Notes: a model not told the origin generated them from the letters alone. DNA of 38,011 nt from Gammaproteobacteria bacterium (GCA_003233345.1 QILK01000268.1:1-38011); one strand, 5' to 3'. Shown: positions 16,540-27,489, counted from the stretch's first letter. Program-made: numbers and translations.

Positions 16540-18471
16540 TTGAACGACATGGCAAAAAATTTAATGCTATGGGTTATTATAGCAGTTGTTTTACTGGTGG
16601 TATTTGATAAGTTTCCAGCAAGCAAAAAACCACCGCAACCCTTAGCCTATTCAAAGTTTCTTGAGCAAGTCCAAAGTGGCGGCATTCGTAGTGTCATTAT
16701 CAAAGGCACTGAAATATCCGGTATCAGGTCGACTGGTGACAAGTACAAAACCATAGCACCGGTGCAACATCAGTCTAAAATGATCGAAATTTTTCGTAAC
16801 AGCAACCAAAAAGTAGAGATTACGGTTGAACCACCAGAATCCCAGTCATTACTGACACATATCTTTATATCCTGGTTTCCGATGTTATTGTTGATCGGCG
16901 TATGGATATTTTTGTGGCGACAAATGCAAGGCGGGTCTGGCGGGCGAGGGGCGATGTCATTTGGTAAAAGCCGGGCGAGAATGCTCGGTGAAGACCAGGT
17001 GAAAATCAATTTTGGCGATGTGGCTGGTTGTGAAGAAGCCAAAGATGACGTTGCTGAGCTAGTCGAATTTCTACGCGATCCGGGCAAGTTTCAAAAATTG
17101 GGTGGGAAAATACCTCAAGGCGTATTAATGGTGGGCCCACCGGGTACCGGAAAGACTTTGTTAGCCAAGGCGATTGCCGGTGAAGCCAAAGTACCGTTCT
17201 TTACGATATCGGGTTCCGATTTTGTCGAAATGTTTGTCGGTGTCGGTGCCTCACGTGTTCGTGATATGTTTGAGCAAGCTAAGAAAAATGCGCCGTGTAT
17301 CATATTTATAGATGAAATTGATGCTGTCGGGCGACATCGTGGCGCAGGGCTTGGTGGTGGACACGACGAACGCGAGCAAACACTTAATCAGCTGTTGGTT
17401 GAAATGGATGGTTTTGAGGGTAACGAAGGCGTTATCGTTATTGCCGCCACTAACCGCCCCGATGTATTGGACCCGGCATTACTGCGTCCAGGTCGATTTG
17501 ACAGACAGGTTGTGGTGCCTTTACCGGATGTTCTTGGTCGTGAGCAAATCTTGGCAGTGCATATGCGCAAGGTACCGTTAGCGGATAACGTAAAACCAAA
17601 GCTTATCGCCAGAGGAACGCCTGGTTTTTCCGGCGCTGATTTGGCAAACCTGGTTAATGAAGCTGCATTATTTGCCGCCAGAGGCAGTAAACGTTGGGTA
17701 GATCATCTGGATTTCGAACAGGCAAAAGATAAAATCATGATGGGTGCCGAGCGTAAATCCATGGTGCTTAAAGAAGAGGACAAGCGCAATACAGCTTACC
17801 ATGAAGCTGGACACGCAGTTGTTGGTTTATTGGCAAAACCCCATGATCCCGTTTACAAGGTGACCATCATTCCACGAGGTCGAGCGCTGGGTGTGACGAT
17901 GTTTTTACCCGAAGGCGATGTTGTCAGTATTAGTCGTGAAGAGTTGGAAAATAAAATTGCCAGTACCATGGGTGGAAGGATTGCTGAAGATCTTATCTTT
18001 GGACATGAAAAAGTGACTACCGGCGCTGCGCAGGATATTAAAGTCGCGACCGATTATGCCCGCAATATGGTTACCAAATGGGGTTTGTCCGATACGATGG
18101 GCCCCTTGTTATACAGTGACGAAGAGGGCGAGGTGTTCTTGGGGCATTCTGTTACTCAGCATAAGAATATTTCTGAAGAAACCGCTAAAGCGATAGATGC
18201 GGATATTCGTGCGATTATTGATCGGAACTACAAGCGTGCCGAAACCCTATTAAAGGAAAATATGAGTAGTTTGCACCTGATGGCTGAGTCGTTAATGAAA
18301 TATGAGACGATCGATTCTTCTCAGATTGACGATATTATGGCAGGAAAACCACCACAGCCGCCAGAAGGGTGGGATGATGATACTAGTGATTCTTCCAAGC
18401 CAGACGCTACCGATGACCGAGCGAAAGGTTCGGGCAAAACCCCGATAGGTGATCCTGCTGGCGAGCACTAG
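16540..18471 (+). CDS. ftsH: FtsH, ATP-dependent membrane zinc metalloprotease
   Basis: This 643-residue hexameric inner-membrane protease degrades misfolded membrane proteins and regulators. It has an N-terminal membrane span (about 8-22), a periplasmic domain, a second span (about 107-126), Walker A GPPGTGKT at 199-206, Walker B IIFIDEID at 254-261, the second region of homology around [17 protein letters not shown], and the protease site HEAGH at 421-425. The start is TTG at 16540: AGAGG lies nine bases upstream, and the sequence MNDMAKN is typical of proteobacterial FtsH. The ATG at 16549 is 18 bases from that site. The C-terminal tail is proline- and aspartate-rich and looks disordered. 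A good terminator follows. Confidence 0.97.
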   Translation: MNDMAKNLMLWVIIAVVLLVVFDKFPASKKPPQPLAYSKFLEQVQSGGIRSVIIKGTEISGIRSTGDKYKTIAPVQHQSKMIEIFRNSNQKVEITVEPPESQSLLTHIFISWFPMLLLIGVWIFLWRQMQGGSGGRGAMSFGKSRARMLGEDQVKINFGDVAGCEEAKDDVAELVEFLRDPGKFQKLGGKIPQGVLMVGPPGTGKTLLAKAIAGEAKVPFFTISGSDFVEMFVGVGASRVRDMFEQAKKNAPCIIFIDEIDAVGRHRGAGLGGGHDEREQTLNQLLVEMDGFEGNEGVIVIAATNRPDVLDPALLRPGRFDRQVVVPLPDVLGREQILAVHMRKVPLADNVKPKLIARGTPGFSGADLANLVNEAALFAARGSKRWVDHLDFEQAKDKIMMGAERKSMVLKEEDKRNTAYHEAGHAVVGLLAKPHDPVYKVTIIPRGRALGVTMFLPEGDVVSISREELENKIASTMGGRIAEDLIFGHEKVTTGAAQDIKVATDYARNMVTKWGLSDTMGPLLYSDEEGEVFLGHSVTQHKNISEETAKAIDADIRAIIDRNYKRAETLLKENMSSLHLMAESLMKYETIDSSQIDDIMAGKPPQPPEGWDDDTSDSSKPDATDDRAKGSGKTPIGDPAGEH

Positions 18472-18520
18472 TCGCCTTCAGCATTAGGGTAAGCTGTCTT
18501 TACTGATATGTTGTTGAACT

Positions 18521-18556
18521 AAAAACCGGTAGAAGAACTACCGGTTTTTTATTTTA
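18521..18556 (+). terminator. Rho-independent terminator after ftsH
   Basis: AAAAACCGGTAG (18521-18532) and CTACCGGTTTTT (18538-18549) form a perfect 12-bp stem with a 5-base loop, AAGAA, and a T-rich tail. It lies 50 bp after the ftsH stop, leaving under 40 bp before folP, so folP either has a promoter overlapping the hairpin or relies on read-through. Confidence 0.9.
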
Positions 18557-18594
18557 TAGTCGCTAAAAATCTAAATACTTAGCAATAACAAAAA

Positions 18595-19434
18595 ATGCTG
18601 GATACTCCATTGCATAAGCTATTGGAAAAACCATTGCCATTGATCATGGGTGTTCTTAATACGACGCCCAATTCTTTTTCTGACGGCGGTTTATACATTG
18701 ATCGAAAGCAAGCGGTCGAGCATGCGCTACTGATGCTTGACCAGGGTGCTGATATTATTGATATCGGCGGTGAATCCACGCGCCCAGGTGCTGCGTCGGT
18801 AACTGCGGACGAAGAACTGGAAAGAGTGATACCGGTAATCGAGTCGCTTCTTAAAGCCAAACCCGATACATTCATTTCCATCGATACCAATAAGCCGACG
18901 GTAATGGCTCGGGCCATTAGCGCGGGTGCCAGGATGGTTAATGATGTTAAAGCGCTAACGGAACCTGGTGCCATGGAAGTGGTCGCCAATACAGCAGTGA
19001 TGGTTTGCTTGATGCACATGCGCGGCAACCCGGACACCATGCAAAAAAACCCTCAATATGATTCGGTTGTCGATGAAGTAAAGCAATATTTGTCTACCCG
19101 TATTCATGAGTGTACCCAAGCGGGTATTCATCGGCAAAACATTATCATCGATCCAGGCTTTGGATTTGGCAAAGCACTTGATCATAATCTATTGTTGTTT
19201 AATAAGCTGGAAACATTTAAAACCTTGGATACACCTTTACTGATGGGTGTTTCACGCAAGAGCATGATTGGCGAGATTCTGGATTTACCGGTCGAGCAAA
19301 GGCTGACGGGCAGTCTGGCATGTGCGGTGATTGCGGCGATAAAAGGTGCCGATATTATTCGTGTGCATGATGTCATCGAAACACGACAGGTATTGGATGT
19401 GAGTATGGCTATTATCAACGCAGGCAGCGCTTAG
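18595..19434 (+). CDS. folP: Dihydropteroate synthase
   Basis: This 279-residue cytoplasmic enzyme joins p-aminobenzoate to the pterin pyrophosphate in folate synthesis. The pterin-binding signatures are present: MGVLNTTPNSFSDGG (18-32) and IIDIGGESTRPGA (about 54-66), then FISIDTNKP, IIIDPGFGFGK and LMGVSRKSMIG. Its length matches the family. The ribosome binding site is weak. The gene sits between ftsH and glmM, the standard gammaproteobacterial order, and is 25 bp from the next gene. Confidence 0.96.
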   Translation: MLDTPLHKLLEKPLPLIMGVLNTTPNSFSDGGLYIDRKQAVEHALLMLDQGADIIDIGGESTRPGAASVTADEELERVIPVIESLLKAKPDTFISIDTNKPTVMARAISAGARMVNDVKALTEPGAMEVVANTAVMVCLMHMRGNPDTMQKNPQYDSVVDEVKQYLSTRIHECTQAGIHRQNIIIDPGFGFGKALDHNLLLFNKLETFKTLDTPLLMGVSRKSMIGEILDLPVEQRLTGSLACAVIAAIKGADIIRVHDVIETRQVLDVSMAIINAGSA

Positions 19435-19459
19435 GTACCTGTATTAAATTGGAGCAGTG

Positions 19460-20794
19460 ATGACTCGAAAATATTTTGGCACGGATGGCATTCGTGGAAG
19501 AGTGGGTAAGTCACCCATCTCCCCAGATTTTATGCTACGGCTGGGCTGGGCGGTGGGCAAAGCGCTTGGACGCAAAGGAAAAGTGCTCATTGGCAAAGAT
19601 ACCCGAATTTCAGGCTATATGTTTGAATCGGCATTAGAAGCCGGGCTTTCGGCAGCCGGCGTCGATGTTTTACTTTTGGGTCCCATGCCGACACCGGCAA
19701 TCGCCTACCTGACCCGGACATTCAGGGCCGAGGCCGGTATTGTCATTAGTGCTTCGCATAATGCTTATGACGATAATGGGGTAAAATTTTTTACATCGGC
19801 CGGTACTAAACTGGATGATGATATTGAGTTGGCCATAGAAGCCGAATTGGAAAATAATATTCTGGTCGAGTCTTCCGCAAACCTTGGGAAAGCAGTTCGC
19901 ATTGACGATGCGGCAGGTCGTTATATAGAATTTTGTAAAAGTACTTTTCCATCGGCGTTACGTTTACAGGGTCTTAAAGTAGTAATCGATTGCGCCCATG
20001 GCGCGACTTATCATGTGGCACCGGCAGTTTTCTATGAACTGGGTGCCGAGATCACTACGATTGGTGCTGCGCCTAACGGACTTAATATTAATAAAAATGT
20101 AGGCTCGACCCATCCGCAATTGCTGCAAAAGGAGGTCGTGGACAGGCAGGCAGATTTAGGCATCGCTTTTGATGGCGATGGCGACCGTGTCATTATGGTA
20201 GACCATACCGGCGCAATCGTTGATGGTGATGAGTTGTTATATATTATTGCCGCCGGGCTACAGCAACGCAATAAGCTCAAAGGTCCGGTTGTGGGTACCT
20301 TGATGAGCAATCTTGGTTTGGAGCACGCTTTGTCAAATCTTGGTAGTGGGCTAAAAAGAGCCAAAGTGGGTGACCGTTATGTGCTGGAAATGATGCGTAA
20401 AACCGGTGCCGTTATTGGCGGCGAAGGTTCAGGGCATATTATCTGCCTGAATTCGACGACGACTGGAGATGGCATTATATCAGCGCTGCAAGTGTTAGTG
20501 GCGGTTATCGAATCCGGGTCATCGCTACATGAGATTAAAGGCGGTATGACAAAGTATCCGCAAACATTGATTAATGTTGAGGTCAGTAAGCGAATAGAGC
20601 TTCAGGAAAATCGTAAAATAGTTGAAGCGGTTGCCCAAGCCGAGGCAGAGCTGAAAGATAAAGGCCGAATTTTGCTGCGCTACTCAGGAACGGAGCCACT
20701 GGTGCGTGTTATGGTTGAGGGCGAGGATATTCAGCTGGTAAAAATGCAGGCAGAAAAATTGGCGACGGTGATTAAACAACAAATTACAGGTTAA
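19460..20794 (+). CDS. glmM: Phosphoglucosamine mutase
   Basis: This 444-residue enzyme converts glucosamine 6-phosphate to glucosamine 1-phosphate for UDP-GlcNAc, the peptidoglycan and LPS precursor. It begins [14 protein letters not shown], and the catalytic serine lies in [13 protein letters not shown] (Ser 99). The metal loop is [13 protein letters not shown], the sugar-binding loop is GGEGSGHI, and the phosphate loop is [13 protein letters not shown] chose ATG 19460 because GGAG (19451-19454) is five bases away; the in-frame GTG at 19457 is too close to it. Confidence 0.97.
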   Translation: MTRKYFGTDGIRGRVGKSPISPDFMLRLGWAVGKALGRKGKVLIGKDTRISGYMFESALEAGLSAAGVDVLLLGPMPTPAIAYLTRTFRAEAGIVISASHNAYDDNGVKFFTSAGTKLDDDIELAIEAELENNILVESSANLGKAVRIDDAAGRYIEFCKSTFPSALRLQGLKVVIDCAHGATYHVAPAVFYELGAEITTIGAAPNGLNINKNVGSTHPQLLQKEVVDRQADLGIAFDGDGDRVIMVDHTGAIVDGDELLYIIAAGLQQRNKLKGPVVGTLMSNLGLEHALSNLGSGLKRAKVGDRYVLEMMRKTGAVIGGEGSGHIICLNSTTTGDGIISALQVLVAVIESGSSLHEIKGGMTKYPQTLINVEVSKRIELQENRKIVEAVAQAEAELKDKGRILLRYSGTEPLVRVMVEGEDIQLVKMQAEKLATVIKQQITG

Positions 20795-20930
20795 GACATT
20801 GATTAGCTTTTGGTTTTTGAAATCACTTTAAAACGCAATGGTAGACTTAACGAAAATCGTTGATTTTTAAAGGATTCCCCGTTAAGATTGCCGTCATTTT
20901 CTAATTGATAAATAATTTGGAGCTTATTTT

Positions 20931-21686
20931 ATGCGTGGTATGTTGGTTGCGGGCAACTGGAAAATGAATGCCTCATTACAGAGTATAGAAACTTTGATTA
21001 ATGGAATTAAACAGGGGCTGGAGTCAGTCAGTGAAAATTGCGGAGTGGTTGTTTGTCCACCAAGCATTTATATTTCTAAAGTAAACGAACTGACGCAAGG
21101 CAGTCGTATTCTGCTAGGTGCGCAAAATGTATGCGAAGAAGATAAGGGTGCATTTACTGGTGAAGTTGCTGGCACTATGATTAAAGAATTTAATTGTACC
21201 TACGCAATTGTCGGTCATTCAGAGAGAAGGAATATTTACCGGGAAACAGACGAGTTGGTGGCAAAAAGATTCGCTGCTGCGAGAAGAGCGGGTATAATAC
21301 CGATATTATGTGTTGGCGAGTTACTGGAAGAGCGCGAAGCGGGCAACACCGAAGATATCGTGGGCAAACAGCTTGATGCGGTTTTGGCCCTGGAAGGGAT
21401 AGATGCGTTTGCCGATGCTGTTATTGCCTATGAACCAGTTTGGGCAATTGGTACTGGAAAAACTGCGACACCTGATCAAGCGCAGGAAGTGCATGCTTTT
21501 ATCCGGTCAAAACTGGCGGGTATAAGCAAGGATATCGCCAATAATATTATTCTACAGTATGGCGGTAGTGTTAATGGTGCTAATGCCGAAGAGCTGTTTG
21601 CTATGGAAGATATTGATGGCGGATTGATCGGCGGTGCAGCATTAAAGGCAGAAGAATTTCTAAAAATATGTGCAGCCGGCAAGTGA
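20931..21686 (+). CDS. tpiA: Triose-phosphate isomerase
   Basis: This 251-residue barrel enzyme interconverts dihydroxyacetone phosphate and glyceraldehyde 3-phosphate, serving glycolysis and the Calvin cycle. It shows GNWKMN with Lys 11, IVGHSERR with the catalytic histidine, AYEPVWAIGTGKTA with the catalytic glutamate and its flexible loop 6, and QYGGSVN. TTTGGAG lies before the ATG. The 136-bp gap after glmM is A+T rich and includes a small AACGA-AAA-TCGTT hairpin (about 20847-20860), so a promoter for tpiA-secG is likely there. Confidence 0.97.
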   Translation: MRGMLVAGNWKMNASLQSIETLINGIKQGLESVSENCGVVVCPPSIYISKVNELTQGSRILLGAQNVCEEDKGAFTGEVAGTMIKEFNCTYAIVGHSERRNIYRETDELVAKRFAAARRAGIIPILCVGELLEEREAGNTEDIVGKQLDAVLALEGIDAFADAVIAYEPVWAIGTGKTATPDQAQEVHAFIRSKLAGISKDIANNIILQYGGSVNGANAEELFAMEDIDGGLIGGAALKAEEFLKICAAGK

Positions 21687-21743
21687 TTTGGCTCTGCACA
21701 TAATAGACAATTACATTAAACGTTATAGCGACACGGGTTCAAT

Positions 21744-22289
21744 ATGGGCACATCATTAGGTACTTTAGACACTATATTGCTAATTATTCAGGTAATCACC
21801 TCATTAGCGCTGATAGGTTTGATTTTGATACAGCATGGTAAAGGTGCAGATGCGGGCGCAGCATTTGGTGGTGGTGCATCCTCAACAGTATTTGGTGCCA
21901 GGGGTTCCTCATCTTTTCTAAGTCGGGCAACAGCTTATTTGGCAACGATATTTTTTGTTGTCAGTTTTTTGATGTTTTATAACGCCGTTAAAAAACACAA
22001 ACCGCCTAGTTCAGATAATACCACTAAGCAGCAACCTGCGGGCAATAAAAAGCCAGCGGATAAAGGTAAAACTGATAAAACTAAAGAGGGTTCAACTAGT
22101 GATAGTCCAGCACCGAAAAGTAAGAATGAGCCTAGTCGAACCGGGTCAGATGCTAGCAAGTCCAGTAGCGATAGTCCTGCGCCGAAAAGCAAGAATGAGC
22201 CTAAGTCGGATGCGAGCAAATCCAAAGCAGGCGCTAACAGTAATTCGCCAGCGCCTATCAGCAAGCCTAAATCGAACGACAATCCCTGA
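21744..22289 (+). CDS. secG: SecG translocase subunit with repetitive C-terminal tail
   Basis: This is the 181-residue SecYEG membrane subunit. Residues 1-84 are normal: a first span at about 9-29, the loop HGKGADAGAAFGGGAS with GARGSSSFLSR, and a second span at about 63-80. E. coli SecG has 110 residues. Here the hydrophilic tail is about 95 residues, rich in Ser, Lys, Pro and Asn, and contains the repeat SDSPAPKSKNEP twice (119-130 and 142-153). A tRNA-Leu gene follows, as in E. coli. Confidence 0.93.
   Translation: MGTSLGTLDTILLIIQVITSLALIGLILIQHGKGADAGAAFGGGASSTVFGARGSSSFLSRATAYLATIFFVVSFLMFYNAVKKHKPPSSDNTTKQQPAGNKKPADKGKTDKTKEGSTSDSPAPKSKNEPSRTGSDASKSSSDSPAPKSKNEPKSDASKSKAGANSNSPAPISKPKSNDNP
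22101..22233 (+). repeat. Two-copy tandem repeat inside secG
   Basis: The unit starting GATAGTCC at 22101 recurs at 22170, with third-position differences and about 9 bases missing in the second copy. Both then carry a similar GATGC-AGCAA-TCCA stretch. This encodes the repeated tail of SecG and explains its extra length. Confidence 0.75.
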
Positions 22290-22310
22290 CCAGGGTATCG
22301 ATAATGTTAT

Positions 22311-22395
22311 GCCGATGTGGTGGAATTGGTAGACACGCCGTCTTGAGGGGGCGGTGGCGTGAGCTGTGCCGGTTCAAATCCGGCCATCGGCACCA
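22311..22395 (+). tRNA. leuU: tRNA-Leu(GAG)
   Basis: The 85-base gene includes an encoded CCA end. The acceptor stem GCCGATG (22311-22317) pairs with CATCGGC (22385-22391). The D-arm is the leucine type GTGGAATTGGTAGACAC. The anticodon stem CCGTC/GGCGG encloses TTGAGGG with anticodon GAG at 22345-22347. There is a long variable arm, and the T-arm is GCCGGTTCAAATCCGGC. Position after secG and overall sequence match E. coli leuU. Confidence 0.97.
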
Positions 22396-22760
22396 TTTTA
22401 TTTTTTAATCAACATATTATTCCTGATTAGTCGTATAGATTGCGCAGTGGTCTTCACATTAAATTAATCAGTAAGTTACCTGATATTTTTCCACGAAAAT
22501 TATAAATACTAAATATTTATACCCCGATAATCTAATAAACGATTGATTAAAAGACAAAAATTAAAAAACCTGACTTGACAGTAATAATCCGATTAGCCTA
22601 GACTGCTTCGCAAACAAAATAAAATTAACAAATAAAAAGTAACTATCATAAGGGGTATAGCCTCCCTCCAATAGGCGATTGTGAGTAATCATACCGTGGG
22701 CGATAATCGGCTGCTTTAGCTGACTTATTGGTAGCGCCAATCTGAAGGACGAGAATTGAA
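22396..22760 (+). promoter_or_regulatory. nuo upstream region with promoter and long leader
   Basis: TTGACA (22575-22580) and TAGACT (22599-22604), with an 18-base spacer, form a good candidate sigma-70 promoter for nuoA-N, giving a 5' leader of about 150 bases. In the leader, CCAATAGG (22668-22675) can pair with CTTATTGG (22724-22731) around an internal GATT-AATC hairpin (22677-22690), just ahead of the nuoA ribosome binding site (GAAGGA near 22744). The part from 22396 to 22570 is A+T rich, and I see no gene in it. Confidence 0.6.
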
Positions 22761-23117
22761 ATGTTAGAAAACTATTTGCCAGTTTTGATATTTCTTGTAG
22801 TCGGGGTAGGACTCGGCGTTGGATTGATGTTTGTCGGTTTTGTCATCTCGCCTAAAAAACCTGATAGTGAAAAACTATCGACTTATGAGTGTGGGTTCGA
22901 AGCGTTTGAGGACTCACGCGTTACCTTTAATATTCGATATTACCTAGTAGCCATTTTGTTTATCCTCTTTGACCTGGAAATAGCCTTTATGTTTCCGTGG
23001 GCAGTTGTGATGGGAAAACTGGGCTGGTTTGGACTAATTTCTATGACCATATTTTTAGGTATTTTGGTCATTGGATTCATCTATGAGTGGAAAAAGGGTG
23101 CGCTCGAATGGGAATAG
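22761..23117 (+). CDS. nuoA: NADH:quinone oxidoreductase subunit A
   Basis: This 118-residue membrane-arm subunit sits near the quinone site, at the junction with the peripheral arm. It has three membrane spans (about 6-29, 61-82, 88-110). The conserved loop [12 protein letters not shown] contains the Cys that shifts exposure in the active/deactive transition of complex I, and [11 protein letters not shown] is the family signature. It is first in a complete 14-gene operon. The stop overlaps nuoB by 10 bp. Confidence 0.96.
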   Translation: MLENYLPVLIFLVVGVGLGVGLMFVGFVISPKKPDSEKLSTYECGFEAFEDSRVTFNIRYYLVAILFILFDLEIAFMFPWAVVMGKLGWFGLISMTIFLGILVIGFIYEWKKGALEWE

Positions 23118-23614
23118 ATAACGCTGAATTGAATGTCCAGCAGCCAGTGATTGAAAATAAAGGCTGGATGGTCAGTAGCGCCGATACGGTTATTAACTGG
23201 GCGCGTACCGGATCAATGTGGCCAATGACATTTGGATTAGCCTGTTGTGCCGTGGAAATGATGCAGGCGGGTGCGTCTCGATATGACCTCGATCGGTTTG
23301 GTATATTATTCAGACCGAGTCCAAGGCAGTCCGATGTCATGATTGTGGCTGGCACACTGGTGAACAAAATGGCGCCTGCACTAAGAAAAGTTTACGACCA
23401 GATGGCAGAACCACGGTGGGTTATATCAATGGGCTCCTGTGCTAATGGTGGTGGATACTATCACTATTCTTATGCGGTCGTACGCGGTTGTGACAGAATT
23501 GTGCCCGTCGATATCTATGTACCCGGTTGCCCACCAACGGCAGAGGCACTGATATATGGAATTATTCAGTTGCAAAATAAAATCAAAAGAACAAATACAA
23601 TAGCACGTCAATAA
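23108..23614 (+). CDS. nuoB: NADH:quinone oxidoreductase subunit B
   Basis: This 168-residue peripheral-arm subunit holds cluster N2, the last Fe-S centre before quinone. The ligands are C46, C47, C111 and C141, in [22 protein letters not shown] and [12 protein letters not shown] chose ATG 23108 because AAGGG lies about nine bases upstream and the family starts close to here; an in-frame GTG at 23087 would extend it by seven residues. Confidence 0.96.
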   Translation: MGIDNAELNVQQPVIENKGWMVSSADTVINWARTGSMWPMTFGLACCAVEMMQAGASRYDLDRFGILFRPSPRQSDVMIVAGTLVNKMAPALRKVYDQMAEPRWVISMGSCANGGGYYHYSYAVVRGCDRIVPVDIYVPGCPPTAEALIYGIIQLQNKIKRTNTIARQ

Positions 23615-23616
23615 TT

Positions 23617-24330
23617 ATGGCAGATATAGATACGCTGGCAGATCGCCTGAAAAAAATCATTCCTAACCTGGAAAATAATTTATCCAGTCAGTTAGGAGAA
23701 ATCACTATTACCGTTTCAGCGGCTGATATTATTTCTGTCTGCCAGTCATTACGTGATAGTGAAGAATTACAATTTGACACCCTGATTGATATTTGTGGTG
23801 TTGATTATAGTACTTATGGGCAGGATGAGTGGTCGACACAAACGGCAAGCAGTACCGGTTTTAGCCGGGCGGTTGGTCAGGAGGACGGTCCAGAATCACC
23901 CAGCGACGCCTTCCCATCAAGATTTGCGGTTGTCTATCATCTACTGTCGGTATCAAAAAATCACCGACTTAGAATCCGCGTTTTTGCGCTCGATGATGAT
24001 TGGCCCCGGGTACCTTCGGTAATATCAGTGTGGACATCGGCAAACTGGTATGAACGTGAGGCGTTTGATTTACTGGGCATTATGTTTGATGGTCATACGG
24101 ATCTGCGCCGTCTGATGACCGACTATGGTTTTATCGGCCATCCGTTTAGAAAAGATTTTCCCTTATCCGGTAAAGTGGAAATGCGCTATGACCCGGATAC
24201 CAAACGTGTTATTTATCAGCCGGTAACGATTACGCCAAGAGTCCTGGTCCCCCGTGTTATTCGCGATGATCATCGTTATTCCGCTGACGATGTACCCTCA
24301 GATCAAAAGGATTCCGAAAGCAATGCCTGA
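23617..24330 (+). CDS. nuoC: NADH:quinone oxidoreductase subunit C
   Basis: This 237-residue subunit (30-kDa type) packs against NuoD near the quinone chamber. The signature is [27 protein letters not shown] (read in pieces as [12 protein letters not shown] and [14 protein letters not shown]), followed by [12 protein letters not shown]. NuoC is separate from NuoD here, unlike the fused NuoCD of E. coli. An acidic, proline-containing insertion near residues 70-100 looks lineage specific. It starts two bases after nuoB and overlaps nuoD by 8 bp. Confidence 0.95.
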   Translation: MADIDTLADRLKKIIPNLENNLSSQLGEITITVSAADIISVCQSLRDSEELQFDTLIDICGVDYSTYGQDEWSTQTASSTGFSRAVGQEDGPESPSDAFPSRFAVVYHLLSVSKNHRLRIRVFALDDDWPRVPSVISVWTSANWYEREAFDLLGIMFDGHTDLRRLMTDYGFIGHPFRKDFPLSGKVEMRYDPDTKRVIYQPVTITPRVLVPRVIRDDHRYSADDVPSDQKDSESNA

Positions 24331-25576
24331 GTTAAGAAACATGACCCTTAATTTTGGACCACAGCATCCGGCCGCACACGGTGTATTGCGTTTGGTGCTG
24401 GAAATGGAAGGTGAAACCATTTTACGTGCAGACCCGCATGTCGGTTTATTGCACCGGGGTACCGAAAAGCTCGCTGAAAGCAAACCCTATAACCAAAGTA
24501 TTGGTTATATGGATCGGCTCGATTATGTTTCGATGATGAGTAATGAGCATGGATATGTTTTGGCCATTGAAAAATTGCTGGGTGTCGAAGTACCTGAGCG
24601 TGGCCAGTATATACGCGTGATGTTTGACGAAATCACCCGAATTCTAAATCACTTGTTATGGTTAGGTGCGCATGCGTTAGATGTCGGTGCCATGACCATG
24701 TTTCTATATTGTTTTCGTGAACGTGAAGATCTTATGGATTGTTACGAGGCGGTATCAGGAGCACGATTACACGCTACGTATTATCGGCCCGGCGGTGTGG
24801 CCAGAGATTTGCCTGACGAAATGCCCCAGTATGAAAAAAGTCAGTTCCGTAGTGATAAAGACCTGGAAAGGTTAAATGCCAATCGAAACGGATCGTTACT
24901 CGATTTTATCGAAGATTTTACCCGCCGTTTTCCCGGCTATGTAGACGAATATGAAACGCTGTTAACCGACAATCGTATTTGGAAACAGCGAACAGTAGGC
25001 ATTGGTGTTGTGACGCCAGAGCGGGCGTTGCAGATGGGATTTACCGGTCCTATGTTAAGAGGTTCTGGTATCGCCTGGGATCTAAGAAAGAAACAGCCCT
25101 ATGAGGTTTATCACAAACTTGATTTTGATATTCCCGTTGGCGTGGAAGGCGATTCCTATGATCGTTATTTGGTGCGTATTGAAGAAATGCGACAGTCAAA
25201 TTCTATCGTTAAACAGTGTATCGACTGGTTGCGGGAAAACAAAGGGCCGATTAATATCGTCAATCATAAATTTTCGCCGCCAAAGCGTGAAGACATGAAA
25301 CACGATATGGAAACCCTGATACATCATTTTAAACTGTTTACGGAAGGCTATTGCTTACCAGAAGGTGAAGCGTATGCAGCGATTGAGCATCCAAAAGGCG
25401 AGTTCGGGGTCTATCTGATATCAGATGGTGCCAACAAGCCTTACCGACTCAAAATTCGGGCACCGGGTTTTGCTCATCTGGCCGGTTTTGATGAAATGAT
25501 CAGAGGTCATATGCTATCTGATGTTGTTGCGATAATTGGTACTCAGGACATAGTCTTTGGAGAGATAGACCGGTAA
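24323..25576 (+). CDS. nuoD: NADH:quinone oxidoreductase subunit D
   Basis: This 417-residue 49-kDa-type subunit forms most of the quinone-binding pocket with NuoB. The start at 24323 gives [21 protein letters not shown], the usual beginning written here as [10 protein letters not shown] then [11 protein letters not shown], whose HPAAHG loop contacts quinone. [11 protein letters not shown] and [14 protein letters not shown] are further signatures. An in-frame GTG at 24254 would lie well inside nuoC and has no support. The stop overlaps the nuoE start (TAATG). Confidence 0.96.
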   Translation: MPELRNMTLNFGPQHPAAHGVLRLVLEMEGETILRADPHVGLLHRGTEKLAESKPYNQSIGYMDRLDYVSMMSNEHGYVLAIEKLLGVEVPERGQYIRVMFDEITRILNHLLWLGAHALDVGAMTMFLYCFREREDLMDCYEAVSGARLHATYYRPGGVARDLPDEMPQYEKSQFRSDKDLERLNANRNGSLLDFIEDFTRRFPGYVDEYETLLTDNRIWKQRTVGIGVVTPERALQMGFTGPMLRGSGIAWDLRKKQPYEVYHKLDFDIPVGVEGDSYDRYLVRIEEMRQSNSIVKQCIDWLRENKGPINIVNHKFSPPKREDMKHDMETLIHHFKLFTEGYCLPEGEAYAAIEHPKGEFGVYLISDGANKPYRLKIRAPGFAHLAGFDEMIRGHMLSDVVAIIGTQDIVFGEIDR

Positions 25577-26094
25577 TGGCTAATTTACGCGACGGGTTGG
25601 AAAAGAAAACACTGACAACGCTAGTGTCATCGAAAGCGATTGGCAGAATAGACAAGTGGATTGACAAATATCCGCTCGAGCAAAAAAAATCTGCGGTTAT
25701 GGCTGCGCTGCGAATCGCACAAGAAGAAAACCAGGGCTATTTGACGACTGAATTAATGAATGCGGTTGCCCAGTATCTAGGAATGCCGAATATCGCCGTT
25801 TATGAAGTGGCGACATTTTATTCTATGTACGAACATAAACCGATTGGTAAATATCAGATTTGTGTTTGTAACAGTATATCGTGCATGTTAAACGAATCAG
25901 AGGAACTCTTTCATTACCTCCAAGAGCGCCTGGGCGTAAAACCTGGCGAGGTCACTCAAGATGGAAGGTTTTCAATCAAGGAAGTGGAATGTTTGGGTGC
26001 TTGTACGGGTGCGCCAATGGTGATGATCGGTAAAGAATATTATGAAAACCTTACCCATGAAAAAATGGATAAGATTCTAGAAAGCCTCAATTAA
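25576..26094 (+). CDS. nuoE: NADH:quinone oxidoreductase subunit E
   Basis: This 172-residue 24-kDa-type subunit carries the off-path [2Fe-2S] cluster N1a with ligands C98, C103, C139 and C143, a spacing identical to E. coli. The thioredoxin-like fold shows EVATFYSMY and VECLGACTGAPMV. Translation is coupled to nuoD by the TAATG overlap. A 76-bp gap follows before nuoF. Confidence 0.96.
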   Translation: MANLRDGLEKKTLTTLVSSKAIGRIDKWIDKYPLEQKKSAVMAALRIAQEENQGYLTTELMNAVAQYLGMPNIAVYEVATFYSMYEHKPIGKYQICVCNSISCMLNESEELFHYLQERLGVKPGEVTQDGRFSIKEVECLGACTGAPMVMIGKEYYENLTHEKMDKILESLN

Positions 26095-26170
26095 TGCATT
26101 TTTTTGCTGCAGGTCAGACTGAATATGAAACAGGATTATAACGTCAACATGAAAATCTGCGGAGAGCCTC

Positions 26171-27466
26171 ATGGCTAATGAAGTATGTTTTAAAAATATG
26201 CATCTGGATCGACCGTGGACATTGGAGACCTACCAGTCCAGCGGTGGTTATAGCGTATTAAAAAAAATATTGCGGGAAAAGACTCCGGCCGCAGAAATTA
26301 TTGATGAACTGAAAACGTCTGTGTTGCGTGGCCGTGGTGGGGCTGGTTTTCCTACCGGTTTAAAGTGGAGTTTTATGCGTCGGGACGAACCGGGTCAAAA
26401 GTATATTGTTTGTAACTCGGATGAAGGCGAGCCTGGCACTTGTAAAGATCGTGATGTCCTTAGGTATAATCCGCATGCCTTGGTTGAAGGCATGGCAATC
26501 GCCGGGTATACCATCGGTGCAAGCATTGGTTATAACTATATTCGCGGCGAGTTTTGGGAGCCGTATGAAAGAATGGAAGCAGCGATAGAAGAGGCAAAAG
26601 CGGCCGGGTTGCTTGGTAAGGATATCTTGGGGTCCGGGTTTGATTTTGATTTATATAATCATCTGGGTGCCGGTGCTTATATTTGCGGTGAGGAAACCGC
26701 GTTGCTTGAGTCCCTCGAAGGAAAAAAAGGTCAGCCTAGGTTCAAGCCACCTTTTCCAGCCGGGTTTGGTTTATATGGCAAGCCGACGACAATCAATAAC
26801 ACTGAATCATTGGCATCGGTTCCCGAGATTCTTAGTCAGGGCGGCAAATGGTTTGTCGATATCGGCAAACCGTCTGCCGGTGGCAGTAAGTTATTTAGTG
26901 TTTCCGGGCATGTTAACAAGCCGGGTAATTATGAAATTCCATTGGGCACGCCGTTTCGCGAATTACTCGAGCTTGCCGGTGGTGTAAGAAACGGACGCAA
27001 GTTAAAGGCCTGTATCGTCGGTGGTTCATCGGTACCGGTATTGCCGGGCGAGTTGATTATGGATGTCGATATGGATTATGACGCGTTGATGGAAGCAGGA
27101 ACGCTATTAGGTTCTGGTGGTGTTATTATAATGGATGATACCACCTGTATGGTTAAGGTTTTAGAGAATTTATCTCACTTCTATATGAGCGAATCGTGTG
27201 GCCAATGTACACCGTGCCGAGAAGGAACGGGTTGGCTAGCACGCATTATTCACCGCGTTGAAAAAGGCCAAGGTGAAATGGCAGATCTGGACAGGTTAGA
27301 AGATATTGCTGAGAAAGTTGGTGGTAACTTCTATAAAAGGCAAGGTGGAAGGACCATCTGCGCGCTTGGTGATGCTGCCTCGATGCCGGTGCTCAGCTTT
27401 TTAAAACATTTCCGAAAAGAATTCGAATATCATATAGAACATAAGCGCTGCATGGTTCGCAGTTAG
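26171..27466 (+). CDS. nuoF: NADH:quinone oxidoreductase subunit F
   Basis: This 431-residue subunit binds NADH and FMN and is the electron entry point. [15 protein letters not shown] (52-66) is the NADH/FMN glycine-rich loop, and [14 protein letters not shown] (81-94) and [16 protein letters not shown] also line FMN. Cluster N3 ligands are C343, C346 and C349 in [12 protein letters not shown], with C397. GGAGAG lies before the ATG. Confidence 0.97.
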   Translation: MANEVCFKNMHLDRPWTLETYQSSGGYSVLKKILREKTPAAEIIDELKTSVLRGRGGAGFPTGLKWSFMRRDEPGQKYIVCNSDEGEPGTCKDRDVLRYNPHALVEGMAIAGYTIGASIGYNYIRGEFWEPYERMEAAIEEAKAAGLLGKDILGSGFDFDLYNHLGAGAYICGEETALLESLEGKKGQPRFKPPFPAGFGLYGKPTTINNTESLASVPEILSQGGKWFVDIGKPSAGGSKLFSVSGHVNKPGNYEIPLGTPFRELLELAGGVRNGRKLKACIVGGSSVPVLPGELIMDVDMDYDALMEAGTLLGSGGVIIMDDTTCMVKVLENLSHFYMSESCGQCTPCREGTGWLARIIHRVEKGQGEMADLDRLEDIAEKVGGNFYKRQGGRTICALGDAASMPVLSFLKHFRKEFEYHIEHKRCMVRS

Positions 27467-27489
27467 TAAAAACAAACCAGGAACGATTC

